A stretch of 64,000 bases of DNA, taken from positions 248,001 through 312,000 of the forward strand of contig NZ_AFHG01000059.1 in the NCBI RefSeq assembly GCF_000214035.2, written 5' to 3'. Under the pieces are notes generated by a model. The model saw only the letters and a list, made by a program, of their open reading frames with translations, ran no database searches and was not told the origin of the DNA. The position numbers and the translations under genes were made by a program. Within the stretch, counting starts at the first letter, position 1. Every line of letters starts with the position of its first letter. The stretch comes from Methyloversatilis universalis FAM5 (GTDB lineage: Bacteria; Pseudomonadota; Gammaproteobacteria; Burkholderiales; Rhodocyclaceae). Positions 44,669-54,174 of this stretch are shown one piece after another.

Positions 44669-45936
44669 GACAGCACCCGTTCGTCCTGCGGCTGTGACTG
44701 TCGCGCGGCGATGCGCTCGGCGAGGAAGCCGGCGTCGCGCGCGATGCCGGAAAAGCGGCCGGAGCCCCAGGTGTGCAGCCAGGGCAGGCCGAGGAAGTAG
44801 AGGCCGGCCTGCTGCGCGACGCCACGCACATGCACCGGATCGCCGCGGCCGTTGAACACCGGCGCATCCACCCAGCGGAAGTCAGGCGAAAAACCGATGC
44901 ACCAGATGATGCTGGTGATGCCTGCGGCGACCGGATCAAGCTCGGCGCATTCCGCGTCCGGCTGCCACACCGGCTCATAGACCGAAGGCGGCGGCGCGGC
45001 GATGCCGCGGTCGGCGATGTGTTTGTCGATGGCGGCGTTGATGCCGTTGTAGATGCGGTCGGCGTTGTCCAGCGCGTCGCGCAGGCCGGGCGCGAAGCGG
45101 AGCTGGCCGTCGCGGTAGTCCTGCATCAGGCCGTACAGCTGCATGCCTTCGAGCGCGAAGCGGCGCAGGTCGATGTCGCGCCCGCCGTCGCGGCCGGTCA
45201 CGTAGTGATTGGTGTTGTCGCGTACGCCTTCGCGCAGCGGATGGGCGGTGACCGGCATGTCGTAGTAGCCCATGTCGGCCAGCCAGTCGACCACGTCGCG
45301 GCCGCGGTAGAAGCGGGCGCAGCGCGGCGCGTCGCCCACCGCGAGATGCACGGTGCGTCCGGCCAGATGCAGGTCTTCCGCGATCTGCGCGCCGGACTGG
45401 CCGGAACCGACCACCAGCACCGCGCCCGGCGGCAGCGCACCGGCGTTGCGGTACTGCTCGGAATGCAGCTGCACGATGCCGGCCGGCAGCCGCTCGGCCA
45501 TGCGCGGCACGATGGGCAGGTGATAGCCGCCGCTGGCCACCACCACCTGGTCGGCGGTCCATTCGCCGTCCGAGGTCGATACGTGGAATCCACCGTCCGG
45601 CCGCGGCGTCACGCGGTGCACGGTCACGCCTTCGCGCAGCGGCGGATTCACCTTGCGGCGGAAGGCGTCGAGCCAGGCATTGATTTCGTCCTTCTTCATG
45701 AAGCCGTGCGGCTCGGGGCCGTCGTACGGGTGGCCGGGCAGCGCGCACTGCCAGTTCGGCGTGACCAGGCAGAAGTTGTCCCAGCGCCGGGTGCGCCATA
45801 CGTGCAGCGCGCTGTGCTTCTCCAGCACCAGATGGTTGATGCCGCGCTGCTGCAGGCAGGCGCTCATCGACAGGCCGGCCTGGCCGCCGCCGACGATGAT
45901 GACCGGGAGGTGGGGAATGGATTCGGGGGTGCTCAT
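44662..45936 (-). CDS. nitH: MSMEG_0569-family flavin-dependent oxidoreductase
   Basis: This 424-aa protein has two dinucleotide motifs: [10 protein letters not shown] near residue 17 for FAD and [14 protein letters not shown] for NAD(P)[23 protein letters not shown] and [15 protein letters not shown] follow the pattern of the MSMEG_0569 family in Nit1 clusters. It resembles Baeyer-Villiger or N-hydroxylating monooxygenases. It probably oxidises a product of the pathway. The 20-base gap to the next gene indicates co-transcription. Confidence 0.87.
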   Translation of the reverse strand: MSTPESIPHLPVIIVGGGQAGLSMSACLQQRGINHLVLEKHSALHVWRTRRWDNFCLVTPNWQCALPGHPYDGPEPHGFMKKDEINAWLDAFRRKVNPPLREGVTVHRVTPRPDGGFHVSTSDGEWTADQVVVASGGYHLPIVPRMAERLPAGIVQLHSEQYRNAGALPPGAVLVVGSGQSGAQIAEDLHLAGRTVHLAVGDAPRCARFYRGRDVVDWLADMGYYDMPVTAHPLREGVRDNTNHYVTGRDGGRDIDLRRFALEGMQLYGLMQDYRDGQLRFAPGLRDALDNADRIYNGINAAIDKHIADRGIAAPPPSVYEPVWQPDAECAELDPVAAGITSIIWCIGFSPDFRWVDAPVFNGRGDPVHVRGVAQQAGLYFLGLPWLHTWGSGRFSGIARDAGFLAERIAARQSQPQDERVLSC

Positions 45937-45955
45937 GGCGTTCTCCTTGCGGCGA

Positions 45956-46243
45956 TCATTCGTCGAAACTGACCAGATCGATGTGCTGCTGCGGGTCGTC
46001 GCCCCAGCGGGCGGCGCGCTGTTCGAGATCGGCCAGCTGGTCCATCGCGGCCGAACAGGCGAAGCCGTACTTCGCGCGCACCCGCTCGGAGGCGATGTGC
46101 AGCGCCTCGCGCACCGAGCGCATGAAATCGGGCAGCGGGTAACGGCTGCCCGGCGCGAAGTAGTCCTTGATCACCAGCGACGGCGAGTAGCAGCGGGTTT
46201 CGGTCGCGTCCGGCCAGCGGACGGTGAAGTGCATGGCGGGCAT
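45956..46243 (-). CDS. MSMEG_0570-family nitrogen-starvation response protein
   Basis: This 95-aa protein starts MPAMHFTVRWPDATETRCYSPS and has YFAPGSRYPLPDFMRSVREAL, the conserved family pattern. No catalytic motif is known. It is a standard member of the Nit1 cluster. It lies ten bases after the glycosyltransferase stop, and 20 bases before the oxidoreductase. Confidence 0.87.
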   Translation of the reverse strand: MPAMHFTVRWPDATETRCYSPSLVIKDYFAPGSRYPLPDFMRSVREALHIASERVRAKYGFACSAAMDQLADLEQRAARWGDDPQQHIDLVSFDE

Positions 46244-46252
46244 CTGCGTTCC

Positions 46253-47428
46253 TCAGACGGTTTCGGGTTGGCGCGCCGGCAGCAGGCCGGAGGCGCGGTA
46301 AAGCTCGAGGTGGCGGGCGGCGCTGGCCGCCCAGCCGTAGCGGTGGCACACCGCTGGCGGCGTGCGCAGCAGCGCGGCGCGGGACGGATCGAGCGCGTGC
46401 TCCATGGCCTGCGCGATCGACGCGATGTCGAGCGGGTCGGCCCAGCTCGCGCTGTCGTCGTCCAGGTATTCGGTGAAGGGGGCGATGCGCGAGGCGACCA
46501 CCGGCGTACCGCAGGCCAGCGCCTCCAGCACCACCAGGCCGAAGCCTTCGCGGGTCGACGCCATCACCAGTGCGTCGGCGAGACGGAACAGCGACGGCAT
46601 GTCGGCGTCGTCCACGCGGCCGGTGACGATCACGTCCTCGCCGGCGTGCAGGCCGCTTGCCTGCAGCGCGCGGTCGAAGGTCTGGCGGTAGCGGTCGTGG
46701 TTCAGCAGGCTGGCGCCGCCGGCGATCACGAGCCGTGCCTGCGGCAGTGCGGACCGCAGTGCGGCGAAGGCCTGCAGCACGCGCACCGTGTTCTTGCGTT
46801 CCTCGATGCCGCCCACCGCCAGCAGCAGCGGCCCGGGCGGAATGCCGAGGCGAGCGGCCAGCGTGGCGTCGCGTGCGTCCGGTCGTGCGGTCCAGCGTTC
46901 GAGATCGACGCCGTTGTTCACGCGGCCGGCGGCCACACCGTATTCGTCGCGCAGGATGCGCTGCCACAGGTCGCTCACGCACAGCACTGCCCGTGCGCGC
47001 AGCACGCCGCGCAGCTGCCAGGCGGCGAGGCGTTCGTCGGTGTAGGGATCGAGGTGATGCACGGTGCGCACGAAGCCGGCGATCAGGCCGCGCTCTTCCA
47101 GCGTGGCCAGCGCGTTCGCGCCGAGGCCGTCCTGCGCGTGCAGCAGATCGAAGGGGTTTTCCGCGACGCGTGGCGCCAGATGGCGCACGAAGGCGTCGAT
47201 GCGCTGCGCCGCCATGCCAGCCACGCCGTCGGTGTCGCCGCTCACCGGCACCGGCTCGAAATGACAGGCCAGCGGCCGGAACAGGGTCTGGCCCGGGCCG
47301 GCCGGCGCGAACACGGTCACGTCGTGCCCCAGCGCGTGCAGCGCCTGCGCCAGTTCCACCGTGTGCACCACGCCACCGCGCGGATTGACCGAGTGGGTGA
47401 GCAGGCCGATGCGCAGACGGTCAGCCAT
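46253..47428 (-). CDS. MSMEG_0565-family glycosyltransferase
   Basis: The 391-aa GT-B glycosyltransferase begins MADRLRIGLLTHSVNPRGG and has the GT4-like C-terminal motif STREGFGLVVLEALACGTPVVAS. NPRGGVVHTVELAQALHALGHDV is the family-specific N-terminal glycine loop. Its presence suggests the operon makes a sugar-linked small molecule or modifies a cofactor. The start overlaps the AIR-synthase-like gene by eight bases. Confidence 0.88.
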   Translation of the reverse strand: MADRLRIGLLTHSVNPRGGVVHTVELAQALHALGHDVTVFAPAGPGQTLFRPLACHFEPVPVSGDTDGVAGMAAQRIDAFVRHLAPRVAENPFDLLHAQDGLGANALATLEERGLIAGFVRTVHHLDPYTDERLAAWQLRGVLRARAVLCVSDLWQRILRDEYGVAAGRVNNGVDLERWTARPDARDATLAARLGIPPGPLLLAVGGIEERKNTVRVLQAFAALRSALPQARLVIAGGASLLNHDRYRQTFDRALQASGLHAGEDVIVTGRVDDADMPSLFRLADALVMASTREGFGLVVLEALACGTPVVASRIAPFTEYLDDDSASWADPLDIASIAQAMEHALDPSRAALLRTPPAVCHRYGWAASAARHLELYRASGLLPARQPETV

Positions 47429-48431
47429 GGACGGATTCCTGCGGTGCGCGGATGAAGGGCTGACGGGCGACGTCCCACAGTCGCACGCGTTCGCCGCTGC
47501 GTTCCAGCCACACTTCCGGTGATGCGGTGACGCGGCCGATGCGCGCGGCCGCGATACCGCGCGCGGCGAAGCGTTCGAGCACGCGCAGCCGCTGCTGCGG
47601 GCGCACCGACAGCACATAGCCGAAGCTGGGGAAGGAGAGCAGCCAGCGCAGCAGCGGCACGCCCTCCGGGCGCGGCACGGTGTCGAGGTCGATCTGCGCG
47701 CCCACACCCGAGCATTCGAGCAGCATCAGCGCACTGCCGATGGCGCCTGCCATGCTCACGTCCTTGCCGGCGTCGCACAGGCCGTCTTCGGCCAGGCGCG
47801 GCAGGATTTCGATGTCGCCGCGCAGCCGCTCGGCCGGCGCGCGGGTGGACGCATTCCAGTACGGATACGGCTCCTCGAAGGCGCCGCGCAGATCGACCGC
47901 GAGGATGAGATCGTCGTCCGGCTGCGCGTCGAAGCTGGTGATGAGCTTGCGCGCGCGGCCCAGCACCGCCACCGCCAGCTGGCCACGCGCGGCGCGGTGG
48001 TTGCTGTGGCCGCCGACGATGGGCACGCCGTAGCGCGCCGACGCCGCGGCAAGGCCGTCGAGCACCGGCTCGGAACTGTCGGCACCGTCGCTCCACAGCG
48101 CATCGACCACCGCGATCGGCCGGCCGCCCATCGCGCAGATGTCGCTCACATTCACCATGACGCCGCAGTAGCCGGCGAACCAGGGCATGCGGGCGACGAA
48201 TTCCTCGACCAGCCCTTCGATCGCGAACAGCAGCCAGCCGTCGCCAGCGGGGTCCGGTATCGCCGCGCAGTCGTCGCCCACCGCCACCGCCTGCGTCATC
48301 GCAGCGGTGCCGCCGGGCAGGGCGGCGCCGAGCCGGGCCATCACGTCGGCGATGTCGCGCTTGTGCGCGAAGCCCGGGCTGCCGCGCAGTGCGTCGGCCA
48401 GCTCCACCAGCGTCATGGCGGACTGCGTCAT
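47421..48431 (-). CDS. nitF: Sll0787-family AIR-synthase-like protein
   Basis: The 336-aa product belongs to the PurM/AIR synthase-like ATP-grasp-unrelated family seen in Nit1 clusters. It has AVAVGDDCAAIP near the start, then YCGVMVNVSDICAMGGRPIAVVDALWS, then GGHSNHRAARGQLAVAVLG. PurM-like folds phosphorylate carbonyl or amide oxygens with ATP. The natural substrate is not known. The start at 48431 overlaps the acetyltransferase stop (ATGA). Confidence 0.87.
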   Translation of the reverse strand: MTQSAMTLVELADALRGSPGFAHKRDIADVMARLGAALPGGTAAMTQAVAVGDDCAAIPDPAGDGWLLFAIEGLVEEFVARMPWFAGYCGVMVNVSDICAMGGRPIAVVDALWSDGADSSEPVLDGLAAASARYGVPIVGGHSNHRAARGQLAVAVLGRARKLITSFDAQPDDDLILAVDLRGAFEEPYPYWNASTRAPAERLRGDIEILPRLAEDGLCDAGKDVSMAGAIGSALMLLECSGVGAQIDLDTVPRPEGVPLLRWLLSFPSFGYVLSVRPQQRLRVLERFAARGIAAARIGRVTASPEVWLERSGERVRLWDVARQPFIRAPQESVHG

Positions 48432-49003
48432 GCGGTGGCCCCTTGCGCCCGCGTCACGAAGCCGGTGTAGACGTCGTAGCACGGCGGGTAGTGGTCGAGC
48501 TGGGCCTGCATCAGCCAGTGCGGCCGGCCGTGCAGCGTTTCCGCCTGCAGCGGCGTCCAGTGCAGGCGGCGGAACAGCGGCAGGTTCTGCGCCTGCACGT
48601 GGGCGAGGAAGGTGTGGCAGCCGCGCGCGTGCGCGCTGGTGACCGCGAGGCGGATCAGCGTCGCGCCGAGCCGCCCCTGGCTGCGGAAGGCCGGGTGCAC
48701 CGCGAGACGCGAGCCCCACCACAGGCCGGGATCGCTCGCGCGGTCTTCGTGGATGCGCACGGTACCGACCACCTGGTCCGGCATGCCGCCGACGCAGGCG
48801 AGCGCGACGATGGTCTGCGCGTGCTCGTCGATGGCATCGCGGTCGTCGCCCGGGAACACGCCCTGTTCGACGCAGAACACCGCGCGGCGCAGCCGCATCG
48901 CCTGGTCGTGCTCCCAGTCACCGTGCGCCCACTTGATGCGGAACTCGCAGGGCGCGAAGCGCGGTGCCAGTTCGCACAGGTCCTTCGCGTCAGCCGACAG
49001 CAT
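48428..49003 (-). CDS. nitE: Sll0786/MSMEG_0567-family GNAT N-acetyltransferase
   Basis: This 191-aa protein has a GNAT fold: EHDQAMRLRRAVFCVEQGVF, then VVGTVRIHED, then the acetyl-CoA loop RLAVHPAFRSQGRLGATLIRLAV. It is the standard acetyltransferase of Nit1 clusters; the acceptor is unknown. It overlaps the radical SAM gene by 14 bases and the next gene by four, so the four central genes are translationally linked. Confidence 0.87.
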   Translation of the reverse strand: MLSADAKDLCELAPRFAPCEFRIKWAHGDWEHDQAMRLRRAVFCVEQGVFPGDDRDAIDEHAQTIVALACVGGMPDQVVGTVRIHEDRASDPGLWWGSRLAVHPAFRSQGRLGATLIRLAVTSAHARGCHTFLAHVQAQNLPLFRRLHWTPLQAETLHGRPHWLMQAQLDHYPPCYDVYTGFVTRAQGATA

Positions 49004-50126
49004 GGGCCGCCTCCGCGCGTTCGAACGAGGACAGCGACGAGCAGGCGCCGCACTTGCCGCAACCGGCCTTGATGTCGGCCGAACGCAGGCCGGCGGCAGA
49101 CACCATTTCGCCGAGCGGCGCCAGTATCGAGCGCATGAATTCGGGCGACGGCGCCGGATGGTCTTCCAGCGGCGTGCCGCTGATCGGCACGAAGGGCACG
49201 ACGAAGGGATAGACGCCGAGCGCGATGAGTTGCGCGCTCATGTCGAGAATGGCGTCCTTCGTGTCGCCCAGCCCGGCCAGGATGTAGCTGCTCACCTGAC
49301 CGCGGCCGAACACCTCGACCGCCGCGGCGAACGCCTCCATGTAGCGGGCGAGCGGTACGGTGGCCTTGCCCGGCATGATCTGTTCGCGCAGCGCCGGCGT
49401 CACCACTTCGAGGTGCATGCCCAGGGTGTCGATGCCGGCCGCCTTCATGCGCGCGAACCAGCGGTCATCGTCCGGCGGCTCGCACTGGCCCTGTATCGGC
49501 AGGTCGACCGCAGCGCGCACCGCGAACGCCGAATCGCACAGCACCTGCGCGCCGCGGTCGGGCGTGGCCGGCGTGCCGGTGGTCATGACCATGTGCCTGA
49601 CGCCGTCGAGCAGCACTGCGGCGCGTGCCACCTCGGCCAGCTGTTCCGGCGTCTTGTGTGCGATGGTGCGGCCGGCCGCTAGCGACTGGCCGATCGAACA
49701 GAACTTGCAGGCCTTGCGCCGGCTTTCATAGCGGATGCAGGTCTGCAGCACCGTGGTCGCCAGCACGTCGGCGCCGTGCAGCGTCGCGATGTGCGAGTAC
49801 GGCACGCCGTCCAGGGTCTGCAGCGCGTAGAAGCGCGGCTGCTTCGGAAAGCTCGCCAGCGCGATCGGAATATGGCCGCGGCGGATCTGCACGCGGCCGT
49901 CGGCGTCCGGCGCGTCGGCGCTGAACGGCGATTCGAAGGCGCTGCCGGTATGCACCGGCACCATGATGGTGACGCCATCGACCGTGACCGCCTTGTGGTC
50001 GGACGGGCCGGCGCCGCCGCGCCGGCTGGGCGCACCGGCCTTCGGGTCAGCCAGTCGCAAGCCGTACGACTGCAGCTCCGTCATCAGTTGCCGGCTGGAG
50101 GCGTCGGGGGGCGTGATCGTGCTCAT
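48990..50126 (-). CDS. nitD: MSMEG_0568-family radical SAM protein
   Basis: The 378-aa protein has a cysteine set spaced C-x9-C-x2-C ([14 protein letters not shown]), not the canonical C-x3-C-x2-C, followed by a TIM-barrel region ([30 protein letters not shown]). At the C terminus CGKCGAC could bind a second cluster. It is the radical SAM enzyme of Nit1 clusters; the reaction is unknown. I chose the ATG at 50126 because GGAG lies upstream; an ATG at 50084 is also possible. It overlaps the nitrilase 3' end by 80 bases. Confidence 0.87.
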   Translation of the reverse strand: MSTITPPDASSRQLMTELQSYGLRLADPKAGAPSRRGGAGPSDHKAVTVDGVTIMVPVHTGSAFESPFSADAPDADGRVQIRRGHIPIALASFPKQPRFYALQTLDGVPYSHIATLHGADVLATTVLQTCIRYESRRKACKFCSIGQSLAAGRTIAHKTPEQLAEVARAAVLLDGVRHMVMTTGTPATPDRGAQVLCDSAFAVRAAVDLPIQGQCEPPDDDRWFARMKAAGIDTLGMHLEVVTPALREQIMPGKATVPLARYMEAFAAAVEVFGRGQVSSYILAGLGDTKDAILDMSAQLIALGVYPFVVPFVPISGTPLEDHPAPSPEFMRSILAPLGEMVSAAGLRSADIKAGCGKCGACSSLSSFERAEAAHAVG

Positions 50127-51084
50127 CGGCAGTGCTCCGGGGTGAGGTGTCATGCAGGGCGACGGTCGTCGTGGCCGGCCGGTCGTTGATGGCCAGGCTC
50201 AGCAGTTCCGGACGCGCGTAGTGGCCGACCGAATCCATCATGCGTTTGCGCTTGGTCACCAGCGCCATGTCGAGATCGGCCACTACCATGCCTTCGCCCT
50301 CGGTCAGCGGCGGCGCCAGATGCACGCCTTCCGGCGACACGATGGCGGTGTGGCAGCCGCCGCGCAGCGCGCGCTGCAGCGTCGCGTCGGGCGTGATGGA
50401 CTGGATCTGTTCGTCGCTGAGCCAGCCGGTGGCATTGACGACGAAACAGCCGGATTCCAGCGCGTGGTGGCGGATGGTCACGTCCATCTGATCGGCGAAG
50501 ATCTGACCGACCATCGAGCCCGGAAACTGGGCGCAGTGGATCTCTTCGTGCTGGGTCATCAGCGCATAGCGCGCCAGCGGGTTGTAGTGCTCCCAGCAGG
50601 CGAGCGCGCCGAGCCGGCCGATGGCGGTATCGACCACCTTCAGCCCGGCGGCGTCGCCCTGACCCCACACCATGCGCTCGTGATAGGTCGGCGTGATCTT
50701 GCGGCGCTTCAGCGTGAGCCGGCCGTCGGCGTCGAACACCAGCTGGGTGTTGTACAGGCTGCCGTGGTCGCGCTCGTTCACGCCCAGCACCACGACCATG
50801 CCGCGCGCCTTCGCGCGCTCGGCCACCGCCTGCGTGACCGGGCCCGGCACCGTCACCGCCCGTTCGTACAGCTTCAGGTGGTCGGCGCCCATGCGCACCG
50901 CCGGCTGCACGAAGGAGAAGTAGGGGTAGTAGGGCACGAAGGTTTCCGGGAACACCGCGAGCTGCGCGCCGCGGTCCGCCGCCTCGTCGATCGCCGCCAG
51001 CACGCGGGCCAGCGTGCCGTCGGCGGATTCGAGATCGGGCGCGATCTGGATGGCCGCGGCGCGCACGATGCGCGGCGCGCTCAT
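50047..51084 (-). CDS. nitC: Nit1-type nitrilase (Nit6803 family)
   Basis: This 345-aa carbon-nitrogen hydrolase has the catalytic triad of nitrilases: Glu in [13 protein letters not shown], Lys in [12 protein letters not shown] and Cys in [12 protein letters not shown]. The sequence is of the Nit6803/Nit1 type (VKTIGKL-like region replaced by [10 protein letters not shown]). It converts nitriles to acids and ammonia; in Nit1C strains it is needed for growth on cyanide as nitrogen source. The C-terminal tail beyond the fold overlaps nitD. A 168-base gap with a repeat separates it from the upstream gene. Confidence 0.92.
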   Translation of the reverse strand: MSAPRIVRAAAIQIAPDLESADGTLARVLAAIDEAADRGAQLAVFPETFVPYYPYFSFVQPAVRMGADHLKLYERAVTVPGPVTQAVAERAKARGMVVVLGVNERDHGSLYNTQLVFDADGRLTLKRRKITPTYHERMVWGQGDAAGLKVVDTAIGRLGALACWEHYNPLARYALMTQHEEIHCAQFPGSMVGQIFADQMDVTIRHHALESGCFVVNATGWLSDEQIQSITPDATLQRALRGGCHTAIVSPEGVHLAPPLTEGEGMVVADLDMALVTKRKRMMDSVGHYARPELLSLAINDRPATTTVALHDTSPRSTADEHDHAPRRLQPATDDGAAVVRLATG

Positions 51085-51183
51085 GACCGGTGCTCCATCA
51101 GGATGTTCGCCGGGGCGCAAGGGGGCCCGTTCATCAGCCCAGGCGCCCGGTTGCCGGCGAACGGGTAGCCCGCGCCGCCCGCA

Positions 51184-51246
51184 GGGCCGCCCCAAGGGCG
51201 AGCGCAGCCCCCACGGGGGGCAGCGAACGGAGTGAGCGTGGGGGCC
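51184..51246. repeat. Intra-operon palindromic repeat, short copy
   Basis: GGGCCGCCCCAAGGGCGAG ... GAACGGAGTGAGCGTGGGGG shares both ends with the repeat at 2589-2722 but lacks its 70-80-base centre. It lies seven bases after the MSMEG_0572 stop and about 100 bases before the nitrilase start, so again between two genes of one operon and in the same orientation. Confidence 0.75.
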
Positions 51247-51252
51247 GTCATC

Positions 51253-51735
51253 TCAGAGCGTCCAGGTATCGAGGATGAAGGCGTTGGACTTGCGGTGCAG
51301 CAGGATCAGATCCAGCACGTCGAGCGGATTGATCGGCCGGATGCCCTCGATCAGCGCGCCTTCGCCGTGGCCGTACAGCGCCTGCAGTGCGAAGCGGCAG
51401 GCGTAGACCTTGCCGCCTTCCTCGATGAACTTCTCGATCTGCTTGTTGAAGTTCTGGTGACCCGGGAAGGCTTCGTCACCCAGCGTCGGGAAGCCGCGCT
51501 TCACGCCCAGCGTGACGCCCGGGCCGTACAGCAGCACCGAGGTGTCGAAGCCCTTGCGCTTGAGGCGGGTGGCCTGCAGCAGATTGACGAAGCCGATCGA
51601 GCCTTCGAAGGCGACGGTGTGGAAGGTGACCAGGGCCTTTTCGCCCGGCTCGGCCTTCACGTCCTCGAACACCTTCTCTTCGTAATCGACGAGGAATTCG
51701 CCTTTCTCGTTCGCGGGGCGGGTGACTTTGGGCAT
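51253..51735 (-). CDS. nitB: MSMEG_0572/Sll0783-family nitrogen-starvation response protein
   Basis: The 160-aa product has the family pattern [31 protein letters not shown] and [24 protein letters not shown], split around residues 40-125. It looks like a DsrE-fold protein. In Synechocystis the homologue sll0783 is strongly induced by nitrogen starvation. It is the first gene of the operon; the ATG has a GGAGA site. A sigma-54-type promoter lies about 75 bases upstream. Confidence 0.9.
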   Translation of the reverse strand: MPKVTRPANEKGEFLVDYEEKVFEDVKAEPGEKALVTFHTVAFEGSIGFVNLLQATRLKRKGFDTSVLLYGPGVTLGVKRGFPTLGDEAFPGHQNFNKQIEKFIEEGGKVYACRFALQALYGHGEGALIEGIRPINPLDVLDLILLHRKSNAFILDTWTL

Positions 51736-51808
51736 GGCAATCTCCGGTGGGTGATGCGTTCAGGAAGACGGTGCCGGGGTCGATGCCCCCGCACTCGTCT
51801 TTCCTTTC

Positions 51809-51823
51809 GCATACCGCGTGCCA
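51809..51823 (-). promoter_or_regulatory. Sigma-54-type promoter of the Nit1 operon
   Basis: Read on minus, TGGCAC-GCGGT-ATGC matches the minus 24/minus 12 consensus TGGCAC-N5-TTGC with one mismatch, in exact spacing. The start would be near 51798, about 63 bases before the first gene. Sigma-54 control suits a nitrogen-starvation operon. Confidence 0.7.
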
Positions 51824-51838
51824 CACCCCGGTCAGGGT

Positions 51839-51860
51839 GATGCGATCAAGATGCGATCAA
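51839..51860. repeat. Two perfect 11-bp direct repeats upstream of the sigma-54 promoter
   Basis: GATGCGATCAA occurs twice head to tail (51839-51849 and 51850-51860), 16 bases beyond the minus-24 element. One helical turn apart, they are a candidate binding site for an enhancer-binding protein or another regulator. Confidence 0.55.
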
Positions 51861-51988
51861 GCAGCGCACAGGCTGCTGCCGGCGCCGGCAGCCCATCCGG
51901 AACAGCCGGAAAAACCCTTTTCAAAGCAGGGGTTTATCCGCCCGTCACGCACCGGAATGAAGCGCGCCTGTGCGATCAATGCACCCGA

Positions 51989-52921
51989 TCATTGCGATCG
52001 CGGTGTCGCGCGGCCGGCCGCCATGAAGGCGCCGCCGGACACGCAGAAAAGACCGGCCACCAGCCAGGGCGACAGCGCTTCGCCCAGCAGCGGCGCGGCG
52101 GCGACGCCGGCCAGCACCGGCACCAGCGCCACCAGCGCGCCGGTGCGCTCCGCCCCCAGCACCTGCACCGCCTTCAGGAAGAACATCATGGCCACGATGG
52201 TGACCCCGGCGCCCTGGTAGAGGCCGTGTACCGCGAGCATGACCGGCGGTACCTGGTCCAGCGCCTTGGGCAGCCACAGCAGATAGACCGGCAGATAGAG
52301 CGCGGTCGAGGCGAGCGCGACGAAGCGGGTGAGCGTCCACGCGTCGTAGGTCACCGGTGACTGCGCGTCACGCTGCCCCGCCTGCTGCCATTTGCGGGCC
52401 AGCACGCTGTACACCGCCCAGGCCAGCGAGCCACCGAGCAGCAGCAGATCGCCGGTCAGCGTGTCCGGACTGGGGCCGCCATGGGCATGAAACTCGTGCA
52501 CCCCGGCGAACACGATGCCGAGCGCGATGAAGCACAGCGCGAGCATGCGCCGGCCGTCCGGTCGCGAGCCCAGGATGACTGCCGCGGCCAGTGCGACCAG
52601 AAAGGGCTGCATGCCGGGCAGCAGGATGGCGGCGTGGGCGGCGGGTGCGTACTTGAAGGCGGCGAACACGAATACGCCGTAGATGAGCCCGCCGAGCAGC
52701 GCCAGTATCCAGAGCCGGCGGTCACGCCAGGCGGTGCGGATCAGGTCGCCGGAAAAGGGGAGCAGCAGCAGCGCGGCGGTGCCCAGGCGCAGCGCCAGCG
52801 TGTCCCAGGCGGTCAGCGGGCTGCGGCCGGCCAGCCGGGACAGCAGGATGAAGCCGGTCCAGAGGGCGACCGTGCCGGCGGCGGCCAGATAGCCGGGCGT
52901 CCGGGAAGGGGAGGCGGACAT
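51989..52921 (-). CDS. EamA-family (DMT) transporter
   Basis: The 310-aa protein has ten membrane helices in two EamA repeats. GTVALWTGFILLSRLAGRSPL starts the first; LTGDLLLLGGSLAWAVYSVLAR starts the second. The family exports metabolites such as amino acids; the substrate here is unknown. ATG at 52921 is used. It faces away from the Nit1 promoter region, which lies upstream on the same strand. Confidence 0.85.
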   Translation of the reverse strand: MSASPSRTPGYLAAAGTVALWTGFILLSRLAGRSPLTAWDTLALRLGTAALLLLPFSGDLIRTAWRDRRLWILALLGGLIYGVFVFAAFKYAPAAHAAILLPGMQPFLVALAAAVILGSRPDGRRMLALCFIALGIVFAGVHEFHAHGGPSPDTLTGDLLLLGGSLAWAVYSVLARKWQQAGQRDAQSPVTYDAWTLTRFVALASTALYLPVYLLWLPKALDQVPPVMLAVHGLYQGAGVTIVAMMFFLKAVQVLGAERTGALVALVPVLAGVAAAPLLGEALSPWLVAGLFCVSGGAFMAAGRATPRSQ

Positions 52922-53028
52922 GCGGTGGGCGGGGCGGACTGAAGTCGGCTCCGCAGTGTACGCGCGCTCTTGCGCTGCACAACGGACCGCGGCTGTACCG
53001 CTCGGGCACTGTGCGGTCGTGCCGACCG

Positions 53029-54174
53029 TTACAGCAGCGTGCGGCGCTGCAGCCGTCTGTGGCCGCGCGCCTGCCGGTAGCGCTGACGCCAGTCGTCGGC
53101 CGAGGCCTGCCACCACATGCGGTCGAAAGCCAGGGACAGCGTCGGCAGCAGGCCGGCGAAATAGTGTTCGGCCGCGCTCGGACCTTCGGCCGCGACCGGC
53201 AGTCCGCCGAGCCGGCCGATGCGCAGCGCGTCCAGCCTTTCGGGCAGCGAGGGATGGGTGTCCAGACTGCCGCCGTCGGAGCGCAACAGGTGATCCAGCC
53301 CGGCCAGCGCCTCGCGGCGCACGAAGCCGACCTGCACGCCCAGCCCCATTTCCCGGAAGGGGCGCATCCGCGGCCGGCGCCGGTCCTCCGCCTGGTCCAT
53401 CACCCGCACCCAGTAATCGTCGTGCAGGAAACGATCCTTCATCGCCAGTTCGATCAGCGCGCCGGCCAGTGCCGGTGAGCCGACCGCGCGCGAGGCGACC
53501 GCGTCGGCCTCGAATTCATCGAGCCGTGACAGCGCCACCGACTGTTCCAGGTCCAGTCGCACCACCGGCGCCAGCAGCCACAGCAGCAGGCGCGCCGTCA
53601 TGCTGCGGTCGCCGTCGATGCGATCCACGCAGCGCAGCCACCAGGTGCGCAGATGGGCCGACCAGGCGCCGGCGCGGTCGAGCTGGGCCGACAGGTGGGC
53701 CAGTTCGTGCGCAAGCACCGCCGACAGCTGGCGGGCGGTCAGGCTGTGGGCGAGCGGGATGCCGAGCAGCAGCGTGGTGCGCATCGGGCCGCACAGCCCG
53801 AGAGCCGGGCGGCAGAGCACCGCGGCGTTCATGTCCGGCGTGACCACGATGTGATCTATCCTCCGTGCGCCGAGCTGGGCGCACAGCCGGTCCACCCGCC
53901 GGCGCAGACCGGGCACCCGGGCGTCCGGCAGCAGGATGCCGGCGCCGCGGGACGGCGGCACCCACAGCCAGTACAGCGTGCGCAGCGCGACCGTAGCCAG
54001 CAGGCCGGCCGCCAGCAGGTGCGGCAGGGCGGACAGCGTGTCCAGCGGTGCAAGCGTACGCACCGACATCAGCGCGCAGGCGACGCTCAGCGCAGCGAGC
54101 AGGCCCAGACCGGCCGCCGCGCGGACGGCGAGGCGTAGACGGAGCTGGGCGGCGAGCGGAGCGGTGGCGGACAC
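53029..54174 (-). CDS. M48-family metallopeptidase
   Basis: This 381-aa protein has two N-terminal membrane helices, then an M48 peptidase domain with the zinc motif HELAH in LAHELAHLSAQ and the downstream DEFEADAVASRAVG that supplies a third zinc ligand. It ends with a short basic tail. The membrane-bound layout resembles HtpX-like or Oma1-like proteases. The substrate is unknown. It is on its own, downstream of an unlinked gene. Confidence 0.83.
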   Translation of the reverse strand: MSATAPLAAQLRLRLAVRAAAGLGLLAALSVACALMSVRTLAPLDTLSALPHLLAAGLLATVALRTLYWLWVPPSRGAGILLPDARVPGLRRRVDRLCAQLGARRIDHIVVTPDMNAAVLCRPALGLCGPMRTTLLLGIPLAHSLTARQLSAVLAHELAHLSAQLDRAGAWSAHLRTWWLRCVDRIDGDRSMTARLLLWLLAPVVRLDLEQSVALSRLDEFEADAVASRAVGSPALAGALIELAMKDRFLHDDYWVRVMDQAEDRRRPRMRPFREMGLGVQVGFVRREALAGLDHLLRSDGGSLDTHPSLPERLDALRIGRLGGLPVAAEGPSAAEHYFAGLLPTLSLAFDRMWWQASADDWRQRYRQARGHRRLQRRTLL

